Shown: positions 22,574 through 33,435 of the stretch, one piece after another
Layout: every line of letters begins with the position of its first letter
How positions within the stretch are numbered: position 1 is the stretch's first letter
Assembly: GCA_035578155.1 (NCBI GenBank)
Contig: JAPWDM010000008.1
Coordinates: 1,808,001 to 1,872,000, forward strand
Source of the DNA: Brachynemurus nebulosus
Taxonomy: Eukaryota; Arthropoda; Insecta; Neuroptera; Myrmeleontidae
Direction: 5' to 3'
DNA: 64,000 nt
The notes under the pieces: model-generated
The model's database searches: none
Told to the model about the DNA's origin: nothing
What the model saw: the letters and a program-made list of their open reading frames with translations, nothing else
Translations under genes and position numbers: made by a program

Positions 22574-23158
22574 GTTCGGGCACTTTCACAGTAAAATTCC
22601 CCGGGGGCCGGCAATATTTTTAAAGAATTTAAAAAAAAAAAAATTATAAATAAATTCACGAAATGATTCAACACGTGTAATCATACACTTTTTTAATAAA
22701 AATAATATTAACACTTTCAGTCCCAAGGATTCGGCATCCGAAACCAAAAAAAACATCCCCAGAGGCCGATCGCGATCAATGATTAATTGATTAGTTGGTT
22801 ACGCATTATGTTTGCGATGTTTATCATCATTCCATCACACGGATGTGTTCCTACTTACATAAATACAACATACCATTACCAACACATACTACTCTTTTGT
22901 TTTCTACGCATAAAAATTTCAAGATAAACAAAAAATACATAAAAAATATAATTTATATTTTTAAATAAAATTGACTTGAATGTCAGTGTATTATGTATGC
23001 AGTATGTATGTATGTTTACAGTTTTACACATACATGTTGAACTGTGTTGAATCTATTCAGTGTTTGAATCATTTTATGGTATTTGTTTGTTTTTTTAAAT
23101 ATTGCCGGCTTCCGGGGAAGTTTACTATGAAAGTGCTCGGGCCTCATAGTGTTAATAA
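22574..23158. mobile_element. foldback repeat with GTGAAAGTGCTCGGG ends
   Basis: CGGGCACTTTCACAGTAAAA near 22577 is inverted relative to TTTACTATGAAAGTGCTCGG near 23120-23140. Between them lies CCCAAGGATTCGGCATCCGA and GAGGCCGATCGCGATCAATG, which recur in the copy at 46494-46800. No protein is encoded. Confidence 0.7.
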
Positions 23159-23892
23159 CAGACAAACGTACTGATTATTGTGATTCTGTTGAAATATACG
23201 CATTTCAATACAATTATAAAGAAATAATTGATAAATTAATAATACAAAATTAGGTATATTTTTAAGAGGTAAAAATTCATTACTAAAATACGAGATTCTT
23301 TGACCATATTTTTGCTCATTATGAAATAAAAAAGTTAAAATTGTTCCCACGTTAATATTAGCAAAGGGTATATTTAGCAAAAGGAAATAAACTGGTGTGA
23401 TGTAAAATATATTTATTAAAAATTATTTTATTTACACATATAACTTTAATTTTGGTATCAAAACAAAGATCTTTAAGTATCATTTACAAATATATTATAT
23501 ATATTATATAGTTTCCCTACCAAAGCTCGTATCATTTCCAAGATATGTAAGAAAATCGAAAAAAACTCAAATTTTCAGGGGTGAGTTTCATTCCCTTAAA
23601 CCGTCTATGGGCACGATGGGCACGAACGAAATATGGCTCGTGATTAGTTTTAATATGATCTACAATCCACCAAAGTTTCAAAAATTTTTGAGAGATACAT
23701 TTGGATACCCACAGAGGACCAGAGACAACATATCTATCTCTGCATATACTACTGAAACCAGTGTAACCAGTGAAGGATAGAAAATATGTTATATACGTGC
23801 ACTGGGTTTACTTTGTATTTGTGCGGTGATCTGTCTGTATGTGAGTGATCGCAGGTGTGGTTTCGCATACATGCATATACAGTCTTGTAACT
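23159..23892. other. repeat-rich intergenic region, no gene
   Basis: The segment 23533-23710 is the second copy of the dispersed repeat at 10841-11018 (GGGCACGAACGAAATATGGC). From about 23720, phrases match 57300-57420 (GAGACAACATATCTATC), part of a transposon family. No coding region is supported. Confidence 0.55.
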
Positions 23893-24156
23893 TTCTGTCT
23901 GTCTGTCTGTCTGTTCACGCAAAAACTACTGGACGAATTTTAATGAAATTTCGTGTGATGATAACTTATTACCTGGGTCAACATCTAAGACACTTTTTAT
24001 TCTGGGAAAATGTTGCTAATTTTGTACCGAAAAATACAATAAATACACAGTTGTCAATTTGGAGACAATTTAATGCATTTTGTGTTGCAAGAAACTACAA
24101 ATTAGAAAAAGAAACTACTCAACGTTTCGCGTGAACAACGTCACGGGTACGGCTAG
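23893..24156 (+). mobile_element. Helitron fragment with 3' end
   Basis: It shares the GTCTGTCTGTCTGTCTG run and the GGACGAATTTTAATGAAATT module with the Helitron at 16397-17094. It ends GTCACGGGTACGGCTAG followed by T, preceded by the stem CGTGA-loop-TCACG. The 5' boundary is not clear. Confidence 0.65.
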
Positions 24157-24933
24157 TTAATAAATATTCTAAAAATATTTATAACAACAAATGTAACATC
24201 AGTAAATATAAAAACCATAGTTACCCGTGCGTAAAATGGTACTTTTAATACTTAATAGGCATAGAAAAAATTAATTAAATTCAAATTAATTTCCATAGTT
24301 ATGTTTGTTGTTGTAATAAGCGAATACATGTATAGTAATATGCATGTACCCTTCACTGGCACACATATACACTGCAGTCGTCTCCCTCCACGGACAGAAT
24401 GTGATGTTGGTACAAATACAACCGTACATCACACGCATACATTGATACGAAATTTATGTTGTAACATGTCGTGCGTTTGCAGTGGTGGGAAATTAGGTCA
24501 TTTGTGACGTAAGCTATTGTCCACATTGAGAAAGCTAGTATACAGATACGATGTTTGTTTCTAAATATTCTGTGCGAATACCAAACCAACACCATTGCAA
24601 ACAGTGTGTAACTACACAACATAGTGGAGAGACTTTACGTCACCTACTGGCTACAAGTGGAACAGTTTGATAGACATTCTAGTTTGGTCCCTTGGTACTA
24701 ATCTATTCGCATATTCGTGTCCATACATCATGTGTTTTGATTGCATGTGTGCTGTGCAACGTCACTTACTGGCGACAAGTGGAACAGTCTGATAAACATA
24801 CTAGTTTGGTCCCTTGATTTTTATAATGGTTTTTATGATTACCAACGTGCTACCAACTTAATTTAATTATTAGAAATTAAATGTCAAAATTGTGGAAACA
24901 ATTGAATTTTCAACAAAAAATAATAAAAATAAA
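24157..24933. other. upstream region of gene 4 with transposon ends
   Basis: Two right ends of a CAAGGG-type family (CTAGTTTGGTCCCTTG) lie at about 24679-24694 and 24801-24816, each preceded by ACAAGTGGAACAGT. From about 24825 the sequence (GATTACCAACGTGCTACCAAC to TTGTGGAAACAATTGAATTTTC) matches the leaders of genes 5 and 6. An ATG at 24881 opens a short out-of-frame uORF overlapping the gene 4 start; genes 5 and 6 lack it. Confidence 0.6.
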
Positions 24934-25788
24934 ATGGAAGATAAAGGTTCTACAATTACCGAAACATTTTCTGTTAAAATGAAAGAAGAGGAAAATTTAC
25001 AAAATGAAGACAACTCATTTTCAAATACAACAAAAACGGAATTGTTTGATTCTTTGTATAATGAAAATGAAATCAAATTAGAATTAAATATAAAAGAAAG
25101 TAATAATAGTGATGATTTAATAAATTTGAAAAGTCTACATACAGAAATTAAATTGAAAGATGACGAGGAGGATATGTTAACGAAAAACAGCGATTTATTT
25201 GGTGAACCGTCAGAAATATGTAACGCACAGAGTGTAGCTGAGCACACACATCAAAATGTACATACAGGAAAAAAACAGTTCAAATGTAGTATATGTTGTA
25301 AAACATTTTCTCAGTCAAGTCATTTAAAAAGACATGAAATAATACATACAGGCGAAAAACCATTCAGATGTAACACATGTTTTAAAACATTTTCTCATTC
25401 AAGTCATTTAAAGAGACATCAAATAACACATACAGGAGAAAAACCATTCAAATGTGATATATGTTTTAAAACATTTTCTCAGTCAAGTCATTTAAAAACA
25501 CATGAAAGAATACATACAGGCGAAAAACAGTTCAAATGTAACACATGTTTTAAAACATTTTCTCAGTCAGGTGATTTACAGAAACATAAACGAATACATA
25601 CAGGTGAAAAACCATACATGTGTAGTATATGTTTTAAAACATTTTCTCAGTCAAGTAATTTAAAATTACATGAAAGAGTACACACAGGAGAAAAATCCTT
25701 CAAATGTAACACATGTCTTAAAACATTTTCCCAATCAAGCGGTTTGAAATCACATAAAAGAACACATACAGGCGAGATTATGTTTTAA
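24934..25788 (+). CDS. truncated C2H2 zinc-finger protein, 6 fingers (gene 4, subfamily B)
   Basis: Predicted 284-aa product. The ATG at 24934 gives [20 protein letters not shown], matching genes 5-7. Its first motif is MKEE and its second IKLE, but the third, IKLEDDEED in its relatives, is IKLKDDEED, so the glutamate is lost. The six fingers keep their zinc ligands; the fifth begins [10 protein letters not shown]. After finger 6 the linker HTGE runs into IMF and a stop. A ~17-bp deletion removed the AAACCATTCAAATGTGA-type segment that starts the next finger and shifted the frame. Two more fingers and a tail are still readable downstream. This is a decaying member or a shortened protein; expression is unknown. 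Confidence 0.85.
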   Translation: MEDKGSTITETFSVKMKEEENLQNEDNSFSNTTKTELFDSLYNENEIKLELNIKESNNSDDLINLKSLHTEIKLKDDEEDMLTKNSDLFGEPSEICNAQSVAEHTHQNVHTGKKQFKCSICCKTFSQSSHLKRHEIIHTGEKPFRCNTCFKTFSHSSHLKRHQITHTGEKPFKCDICFKTFSQSSHLKTHERIHTGEKQFKCNTCFKTFSQSGDLQKHKRIHTGEKPYMCSICFKTFSQSSNLKLHERVHTGEKSFKCNTCLKTFSQSSGLKSHKRTHTGEIMF

Positions 25789-26045
<257 letters not shown>

Positions 26046-26557
26046 TTGTTAATATTAAAAAGTATTTGCTGATTTTTCGATAATTTTGTATTTGTTTCGT
26101 TTAAGTAATTTCATTTAACTAGGTTTTATTAATTCGGTAGATTTGTATTTTTTTGAAATAGATAAATATTTACTGTTCGAAAGTTTACATAATGAAAATC
26201 TGTATTAAGAAAAATAAATCGTTTACTTTGTTACTTTTCATTCACTGATATTAAAATATATTATGTACCATACAATAGATGGAGTATACATTATTTATTT
26301 ATTTATTTTTTTGAAGCAAAATCGCCATATTTGTTAACACCTTTTATAACCTTCAAAGTGGGTTGAATACGGTACTTGACTGTATTCAAAATTTGTTTTA
26401 AATGTTGAATAATTTTATGTATTATCCCTAAATGGTTTTGTTTTTTGGTACAATTTTAAAGTTACGTCAAACTGTTTTCTTAAAGTGCATTTAATACTTG
26501 TAGGGCTTCATGAAAATCTTACAGTGATGATAAATGAAGAAGATAACAAAGTAGAAA
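26046..26557. other. 3' flank of gene 4
   Basis: It matches the 3' flanks of genes 5-7 (GTACCATACAATAGATG to AAATCGCCATATTTGTTAAC), without the retroposon that interrupts genes 5 and 7. This is the empty site for 32415-32915 and 60275-63619. Confidence 0.75.
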
Positions 26558-26968
26558 GTTAATTAAAATTGACATAGTGTTTGAAAAATTACCAAACTGG
26601 ATCGGCTGGGAATCGAACCCGGATCTCTTGGTTACCAGCCAAGCGCCTTACCAATTAGGCCACCGATCACTTGTTCGAGTGCCACTCCAATTTAGTAATC
26701 AATCAAACACAACCTCTCTCTAATGCGAGACGCAGTTTTTATACTTTTTAATTTCAAATGTTACCGAGTGCCTGTGAAACATTATTAGTGTATGGCGAAT
26801 TTTTATCCGTATTTAAACATACACCAATATTCATATGTTCACTCAATGTCCAGCTTTGGCTGATACTTGAACACTCGATGTACTTTGGCAAATGGCCAAT
26901 TCATTATGTTAATTAAAATTGACATAGTGTTTGAAAAATTACCAAACTGGATCGGCTGGGAATCGAAC
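26558..26968 (-). repeat. tRNA-containing repeat with 61-bp direct repeats 350 bp apart
   Basis: GTTAATTAAAATTGACATAG through GGATCGGCTGGGAATCGAAC occurs at 26558-26618 and again at 26908-26968. The second copy breaks off inside the tRNA-like part. It looks like a SINE, or a tandem pair of repeat units with a tRNA-derived head on the minus strand. Confidence 0.7.
26598..26669 (-). tRNA. tRNA-Thr(GGT)-like sequence, probably a SINE head
   Basis: Read on the minus strand: acceptor TGATCGG with CCGATCC (mismatch at the first pair), T8, D stem GCCT/AGGC, anticodon stem CTTGG/CCAAG with loop CTGGTAA giving anticodon GGT (Thr), T arm CCGGG-TTCGATT-CCCAG with one C-A mismatch. The A box TGGCCTAATTGG and B box GGTTCGATTCC are good pol III promoters. 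The mismatches and the partial repeat nearby favour a tRNA-derived retroposon over a working tRNA gene. Confidence 0.6.
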
Positions 26969-27572
26969 TTTATTTTAAAGATTTGGTACAAATACATTTT
27001 TTAAATAATAATTTTTATAAATAAATAAGGTTTTTGTTAATAAATAATCAAAAAAAAAAAAAAAAATTGATAAAAAATTTCATTGACTACAGCTGGTTCT
27101 GAACGGAGGACCATTATAACTCGCTACCACTAGTCTACTGAACACGTCATACAGAGGTATCTTCTACAGGTTTATTAAGAATACCAGTTCGATTAAAATT
27201 TTTTAAAAATTTTTTTTAGAGTTTTTTCTAAATAGTGCGCGCTATTATTTTAATATATTAACATATTAGGTGTACTCTATCACCAGAAAATTTTTCAACT
27301 AAGTCGCCGACCCCAAGGCTGTGCACTCCCCTTGTGAGTTAAATCGTGACGACATTGCATACGTCACTACGCCAAGTCGTTTTTCCCGCCAATTTGTTCA
27401 TTTAAAATTGAACAATGGTTTTTTTTAAAGATTTTTATAAATTTAACAAAAATGAACTAATTTATACGTAAGAACAAAGCAGTTAGAATCATTTCTCAAT
27501 TGCAGTCAAGTCGAACGCATGTTGAATTAAATTTAATAGATTTGAGCGTTACTTTTATGGTATTCCATATTT
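26969..27572. other. AT-rich intergenic region
   Basis: No gene is seen. From about 27490 (GAACGCATGTTGAATTAAAT) the sequence matches 33012 onward and 63725 onward, the common flank of subfamily B units. Confidence 0.55.
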
Positions 27573-27752
27573 GATTTTAGTGAATAAAACACTACAAAAT
27601 ACCACTTTTATTGGATATAAAACTCTTATGGCATGTTTCGGTCAATATGACCATGTGAACACGTTTGAGAATGGTCATATTGACCGAAACATAAGTTTTA
27701 TATTCAATAAAAGTGGTATTTTGTAAAGTAAAGTGTTTTATTTACTAAAATC
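27573..27752. repeat. long hairpin, extended version
   Basis: GATTTTAGTGAATAAAACAC pairs with GTGTTTTATTTACTAAAATC. The inner stem includes ACAAAATACCACTTTTATT and TATGTTTCGGTCAATATGACC with its complement. Shorter versions at the same paralogous position (33079-33165, 63783-63869) lack the GGTCATATTGACC inner part. Confidence 0.88.
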
Positions 27753-28013
27753 ACATGTTGAATTATTTCGTGAACTTACTTAAAGTTGATCTGACGTTGA
27801 AACTCTCAAATTTAAACCTTTTTTTATTAATCAACGAAAATGATTGAACATAAATTTAAAAAATTTTGTGAATTTTAAAATATCAGAGAATGAGTAAACT
27901 GAAGGAAGCCGTTTTTTTACTTTTATATTTTAGCCCCACTATATAAAGTAGGAACTTGAAGAAATGGAGAATTTGACTAATTTTGGGAAACTATTTTAAA
28001 TTCCGCATATTTA

Positions 28014-28396
28014 CCCTGGCGGAAAAAAATTTATGAAAAACTATGATAAATTCTAAAAAAAGTTAAGAACCTCTATGAAACAGTAAATTATTAAAAAATC
28101 ATATTTTTTTCATAGAAAATCATACAAAATGACCATGGCTTTAATGAAAAGTTATGCATTATTCTAAAATATTATAAGTTATGAATAACTATGAAAAAAT
28201 ATGAGTATTTATTACATCTGAATGTCTAAAAATCTATTAAAATCTTTGTTTTTTAACGATAATTTCTGACAAACGTTGAATTATTCTGAAAAAATATGAT
28301 AATGAATTATGATCATAAAAGTGTCCAAATTTGGATGTTTTTCACAATTTTTCATAATTTGTCATAATTTTTTTCATAGATTTTTTTCCGTTAGGG
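28014..28396. mobile_element. TA-flanked MITE, copy 1 (CCCTGGCGG ends)
   Basis: The inverted ends CCCTGGCGGAAAAAAATTTA and AGATTTTTTTCCGTTAGGG are flanked by TA (28012-28013, 28397-28398). The paralogous site after gene 2 (about 16320-16350, CATATTTATGTATTATGC) is empty with one TA. A second copy is at 38419-39289. Confidence 0.9.
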
Positions 28397-29915
28397 TATG
28401 TATTATGCATGTACTATATAATTTTAATTTTTAAAAGTAATGCAGAAAATCGTTAGAAAAAATTAATTAATTTGTTCTCAAAATTTGCGCGAAAACATTC
28501 ATTAGCTTCAATTACGTCATATTTTATGGATAGCAACAGGTGTCCTGTAACTAAAAAAAAAAAACTGTTTATTTTTCCTGTAGTTAACTAGAAAAATAAA
28601 TTGTTGATTTTTAACCAGTTCCAAAAACGAGGAGGTTTTCATTTCAATCCGTATGTTTTTTGGTTTTTTTTATGTATGTACACTGATTTCTCCCACATTA
28701 CTGGGCCAAATGCACCTTTTTTTTGTTAGTAGATAAAGGTCTTCAGGTGATCCCATAAAAATTGTATTAACATTGGTTGAGTAATTTTTTAAACAATCTC
28801 AATAATATGAATAATTATGGCAATTTTAAAATTTGTATTTGCTTAAATTACACATAATTTGGATTGGTAGATTCTTCGAAACATTCTTCTGTATGACAAC
28901 TACTATTATGACTTTATTATTACTGGGATATTATACTGCTATGTTAATTCTCTGATTCTGTTATGGTACAGTTTGTGGGCAGTTTTGCAAATTCTAAATC
29001 CGCAGTTTTGCAATACCAACATCAGTCACATCAGCAAAACGTTTGTACTTACTTTTACTAAGAAAATTGGAACAACTTTTAATACAACAATATTTTATTA
29101 TGAAGTTCATACTGATATTAATCCTACTAATAGCATTAATTGATAATTTAATGAGCAAGGACATTTCAAGCATACATATTATAATATTAAAAATATTTAA
29201 TTTGACATTTAATAACATTATAGACAAGATATCCAAAATATTTAAAAATACTTAGTTATTTTATATCTATGTCATGCCCAAAATGCTTCTCTAAATCTGA
29301 CACCAGGTGGCAATATTGTCGTCAAGCTCGGTCCCTATAGTAGCCTAGGATTTCGAAAACTTTGAAGCGCCCTGCCGGGTATTTTGAACCGAGATCGACG
29401 AGGCACTTATTTTTTTTTTTAGTATAATATTGTTTAAACTTTCATTTGGTAAAAGTTTTATGTGAGTCGGAATTGATGACATTCGTGGCCAAAAAAAAAA
29501 ATTCAATTAAAAATCTGTGCCACCGCGTTACCGCCGGCAGCGTCGAGGCAGACGTACATTACTTTGTTCTACTCGATGAATAGAAAATTTTGAAATTAAT
29601 TCCAAGGTGGGACGGAATGGGTGAGTTCGAGGTCAAAATTTTTTTCTTTCAAAAAATTATACAATCTAAATGTGCCCACTAAAGTGAGGCACGGTTAGGG
29701 TTTTGTTTTGGCAATAGTTGATAGTATTTAAAAAAATAAGTTTCAAACGTACCGCTTATCGGGGCACATTCTTACAGTCGCCTCCCGGACTATAATAATT
29801 ATGCAAAATTATTTACTTTAAAAACTATAGTAACTAATTTTTAAATTTATGATCTACTTATTCTGCAAATAATTTTTTGATTTTAAATTCAAATTAATTT
29901 CCATAGTTATGTTAG

Positions 29916-30245
29916 CCAAGGAGCCAAACTAGTAACCAAATCACACTGTTCCACTTGTCGCAAGTGGGTGACGTAAAATCTCTCCCACTCTGTCGTGTAG
30001 GTACACAGTTTGCAGTGGTATTGGTTTCGTGTTTTGTAATGGTGTGCGTATTTACACACACGACTACACACACGTATTACCAGAGAGAGAGAAGAGTGCA
30101 GTTCAACCAACAATGTGTAATAATGTATTTACAATGCACTGTGTGTTCGGTGACGGTCAGCCACTGACTAGATGTCTGAAGCCGTGTCGGGCTCCCGCTG
30201 GGCTCCCAACTGGTTACAATTTTCTAGACTTACGCTGACCACTTG
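29916..30245. mobile_element. hAT-like MITE with CAAGG end
   Basis: It is present in copy A of the duplication and absent from copy B, which reads TTATGTTAGCTAACCGG. ATGTTAG is repeated at 29909-29915 and 30246-30252, so the target duplication is 7 bp (8 with one mismatch), consistent with hAT. The left end CCAAGGAGCCAAACTAGTAA is shared with copies at about 24694, 46480 and 57205. Confidence 0.78.
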
Positions 30246-30661
30246 ATGTTAGCTAACCGGAATTTAAGTAGCGACCCTAGTGGCGCCAGCATAGATAAAC
30301 CGATAATACACTCTAATAAATTATATAGATGACACTTCAATATAAATTTGATTTTTAAAAAAAATGTATCGATTATAATGCCCTCTGTTGGTCCAGGTAC
30401 ATAAATAAAATGAATTATTTTAAAGTAATAAGAATAGTTGGCGTTTTAATAAAAATTGTTTTAGTTAAAATAACAGTTTTCAATATTTTCAGTCATTTTT
30501 GTCGTTTTTGTCTTTATCAATGTTGTCTAGGTTGTCTAGTGTCATTCTATTTTTATGATTATCAACATGCTACCAACTTAAATTATTAGGAATTAAATTG
30601 TCAAAAAATTTGTCAAAATTCTGGAAACAATTGAATTTTCGAAAAAAAAAATAAAAATAAA

Positions 30662-31918
30662 ATGGAAAATAACGGTTCTACAATTACCGAAACATTTACT
30701 GTTAAAATAAAAGAAGAGGAGAATTTAAAAAATGAAGACAACTCATTTTCAAATACAACAAAAACGGAATTGTTTGATTCTTTGTATAATGAAAATGAAA
30801 TCAAATTAGAATTAAAAGAAAGTAATAATAGTGATGATTTAATAAATTTTAAAAGTCTACATACAGAAATTAAATTAGAAGATGACGAAGAGGATATGTT
30901 AACGGAAAACAGCGATTTATTTGGTGAACCGTCAGAAATATGTAACGCACAGAGTGTAGCTGAGTACACACATCAAAATATACATACAGGAAAAAAACAG
31001 TTCAAATGTAACACATGTTTTAAAACATTTTATACCTCGGACAGTTTGAAATTACATCAAAGAACACATACAGGAGAAAAACCATTTAAATGTAACACAT
31101 GTTTTAAAATATTTTCTACGTCGGGTAATTTAAAAACTCATGAAAGGACACACACAGGAGAGAAACCATTCAAATGTAACACATGTTTTAAAACATTTTC
31201 TCAGTTAGGAAATTTACAGACACATGAAAGAACACATACAGGAGAAAAACCATTTAAATGTGAAACATGTTTTAAAACATTTTCTGATCCATCTACTTTA
31301 CGGAGACATAAAATAATACATACCGGAGAGAAATCATTCAAATGTAATATATGTTTTAACACATTTTCTCAGTCATGTGATTTAAAAACACATGAAAGAA
31401 CACATACAGGACAGAAACCATTCAAATGTAATATATGCTTTAAAACATTTTCTCAGTCAAGTATTTTGAAAAGACATCAACAAATACATACAGGAGAAAA
31501 ACTATTCAAATGTGATATATGTTTTAAAATATTTTCTCGGTCAAGTATTTTGAAGGGTCATAAAAGAACACATACAGGAGAGAAACCATTCAAATGTAAC
31601 ACATGTTTTAAAACATTTTCTCAGTTAGGAAATTTACAGACACATGAAAGAACACATACAGGTGAAAAACCATTTAAATGTGAAACATGTTTTAAAACAT
31701 TTTGTGATCCATCTGCTTTACGGAGACATAAAATAATACATACCGCAGAGAAATCATTCAAATGTGATATATGTTTTAAAACATTTTCTCAGTCAAATAG
31801 TTTAAAAACACATAAATTAATACATACAGGAGAAAAACCATTCAAATGTGATGTATGTTTTAAAACATTTACTCAGTTGGCCACTTTGAAGACACACATC
31901 AAAAGATTGCATGTTTAA
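30662..31918 (+). CDS. C2H2 poly-zinc-finger protein, 11 fingers (gene 5, subfamily B)
   Basis: Predicted 418-aa protein starting [21 protein letters not shown]. Acidic N-terminal region of about 115 residues with IKEE, IKLE and IKLE followed by DDEED. After HTHQNIHTGKKQ come eleven intact C2H2 fingers; the last is [20 protein letters not shown], then LHV and stop. The finger pair QLGNLQTH and DPS(T/A)LRRH occurs twice (fingers 3-4 and 8-9), showing block duplication. Some linkers are HTGQKP, HTGEKL or HTAEKS. The leader matches genes 4 and 6, and AATAAA lies at 32355-32360. Likely a nuclear DNA-binding regulator; the target is unknown. Confidence 0.93.
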   Translation: MENNGSTITETFTVKIKEEENLKNEDNSFSNTTKTELFDSLYNENEIKLELKESNNSDDLINFKSLHTEIKLEDDEEDMLTENSDLFGEPSEICNAQSVAEYTHQNIHTGKKQFKCNTCFKTFYTSDSLKLHQRTHTGEKPFKCNTCFKIFSTSGNLKTHERTHTGEKPFKCNTCFKTFSQLGNLQTHERTHTGEKPFKCETCFKTFSDPSTLRRHKIIHTGEKSFKCNICFNTFSQSCDLKTHERTHTGQKPFKCNICFKTFSQSSILKRHQQIHTGEKLFKCDICFKIFSRSSILKGHKRTHTGEKPFKCNTCFKTFSQLGNLQTHERTHTGEKPFKCETCFKTFCDPSALRRHKIIHTAEKSFKCDICFKTFSQSNSLKTHKLIHTGEKPFKCDVCFKTFTQLATLKTHIKRLHV

Positions 31919-32403
31919 AAAAAAAAAAAATAATCACAAGAATATAATAATAAAATAATAATTGGATGAAAAGTCGATGTATACATTTGCCAGCCGTCCC
32001 GAATTTTTCGGCATGTCCTGTTTCTGAAGAAAATTTAAGCCGTCTCGCCAAGAGCTCTCGCGAAACGTCTGGTGTTTCGGAAGTCAACGAAATTGATCCC
32101 GTTTCTGGAGAAAATTATTGCCAAGAGTCAAGTCAACGGAATTGAAAGTTTCCATTTGAAAGATGCTTATTGATTGTTAATATTAAAAAGTATTTGCTGA
32201 TTTGTCGATAATTTTGTATTTGTTTCGTTTAAGTAATTTCATTTTGTTTTTTTATTAATTCAGTAGATTTGTAATTCTCTGGAAATGATAAATATTGTGA
32301 TAATTTAAGATGTAATATTCGAAAGTTTACTTTGTGAAAATCTTTATTAAGAAAAATAAATCGTTTACTTTGTTACTTTTCATTCACTGATATTAAAATA
32401 TAT
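31919..32403 (+). other. 3' flank of gene 5 with broken tail frame
   Basis: From 31966 an ATG-led frame (MKSRCIHLPAVPNFSACPVS) matches the tail reading frames after genes 6 and 7, but a small deletion near 32110 (GAGAAAATTATTGCC) breaks it before the FHLKDAY end. AATAAA at 32355-32360 is the likely polyadenylation signal. Confidence 0.7.
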
Positions 32404-32414
32404 TATGTACCATA

Positions 32415-32915
32415 TCCAGAGTCATACATAATGAGCTAGCAGTGACTTACATTAAAGAATTTATTAAAAAAACTAACTACAAAGTTTTTTCAAAAATGTA
32501 GAACTCATGATAATGATTTAATTAAAAACACAGGCAACTATAACTTACAAGAATTACATAACAAATATAAAAAATATAAACATAAAAGAGTCAAACACAT
32601 ATTGTTGTAACCAAATAAATTACGTAATTGAATGGAAATTAACAAACAAAAATAAAATTTTGTCATAATTAAAAATCAAATAGTATACAAAGTTGGGTTT
32701 TTTTATCTTGCACTTAGTATTTTTCCCTACTTATAGAAATTAAAAATAATCTCTATCATACATGTACCAATGAACTTTAAAACAACTTTTTAAAACGATT
32801 ATATCTTTAAGATGGTTATATAAGGAACATCTATTAAAAGGTTTTATAGAAATTTATTTAACTTCTGTTGTAAATCTTAGTGCAAAATAAATATTTTATT
32901 TATTATTTATTTATT
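32415..32915 (+). mobile_element. retroposon insertion with 11-bp target duplication
   Basis: TATGTACCATA is duplicated at 32404-32414 and 32916-32926. The insert ends in a TTTA-type repeat (TATTTATTATTTATTTATTT), as in 5'-truncated LINE or SINE insertions. Genes 4 and 6 keep the uninterrupted site. The same insertion follows gene 7 (60275-63619). No reverse transcriptase is recognised in the 501 bp. Confidence 0.82.
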
Positions 32916-33078
32916 TATGTACCATACAATAGATGAAGTATACATTATTTATTTATTTTTTTGAAGCAAAATCGCCATATTTGTTAACACCTTTTATAAC
33001 CTTCAAAGTGGGTTGAATTGAACGCATATTGAATTAAATTTAATAGATTTGAGCGTTACTTTATGGTATTCCATATTT

Positions 33079-33165
33079 GATTTTAGTGAGTAAAACACTT
33101 TACAAAATACCACTTTTATATTCAATAAAAGTGGTATTTTGTAAAGTGTTTTATTTACTAAAATC
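33079..33165. repeat. hairpin, short version
   Basis: GATTTTAGTGAGTAAAACAC pairs with GTGTTTTATTTACTAAAATC, and ACAAAATACCACTTTTAT is directly opposed by its complement. This is the paralogue of 27573-27752 without the inner stem. Confidence 0.9.
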
Positions 33166-33205
33166 ACACGTTGAATTATTTTGTGAACTTATTTAAAGTT
33201 GGTCT

Positions 33206-33390
33206 TTTTATAATTTTTAGAGAAATAAAGAATTTATAACGAAAAATAAGACGAGCACATTTTACTTGAACAAAATATTTTATTGTTCTTGTTTTGTTTT
33301 TTCAACAAAAAATAAAAATTGACTATTTATAATTTTTGTTACTATGCAATAAAAGAAAAACATGATGAATAAAATTCTTTAACTGTAATA
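33206..33390 (-). repeat. 3' LTR of the copia element
   Basis: 185 bp, nearly identical to 38012-38196. In the element's sense it begins TATTACAG and ends ATTATAAAA rather than the common TG...CA. Confidence 0.92.
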
Positions 33391-33435
33391 CTTTCCCTTT
33401 TTTCTTTTATTACATATAAATATAAAGTTAATTAT

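Larger units (their letters stand above)
27780..30545. repeat. segmental duplication, copy A (upstream of gene 5)
   Basis: Homologous to 38197-40203 upstream of gene 6, starting at TCTGACGTTG and running through GTAAACTGAAGGAAGCC, CGCCCTGCCGGGTATTTTGA and GTCGCCTCCCGGACTATAAT to CAGTCATTTTTGTCGTTTTT. Copy A has an extra ~870 bp (about 28465-29345) and a 330-bp MITE that copy B lacks. No gene is recognised in it; small frames at 28994-29255 look accidental. Confidence 0.88.

Noticed and set aside
24870..25247. Antisense Ser-rich frames over the N-terminal regions of genes 2 and 4-7
   Set aside because: They mirror the conserved acidic region on the sense strand and have no independent features.
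28994..29255. Overlapping 70-80 codon frames on both strands
   Set aside because: AT-rich sequence present in only one copy of a duplicated block, with no family resemblance.
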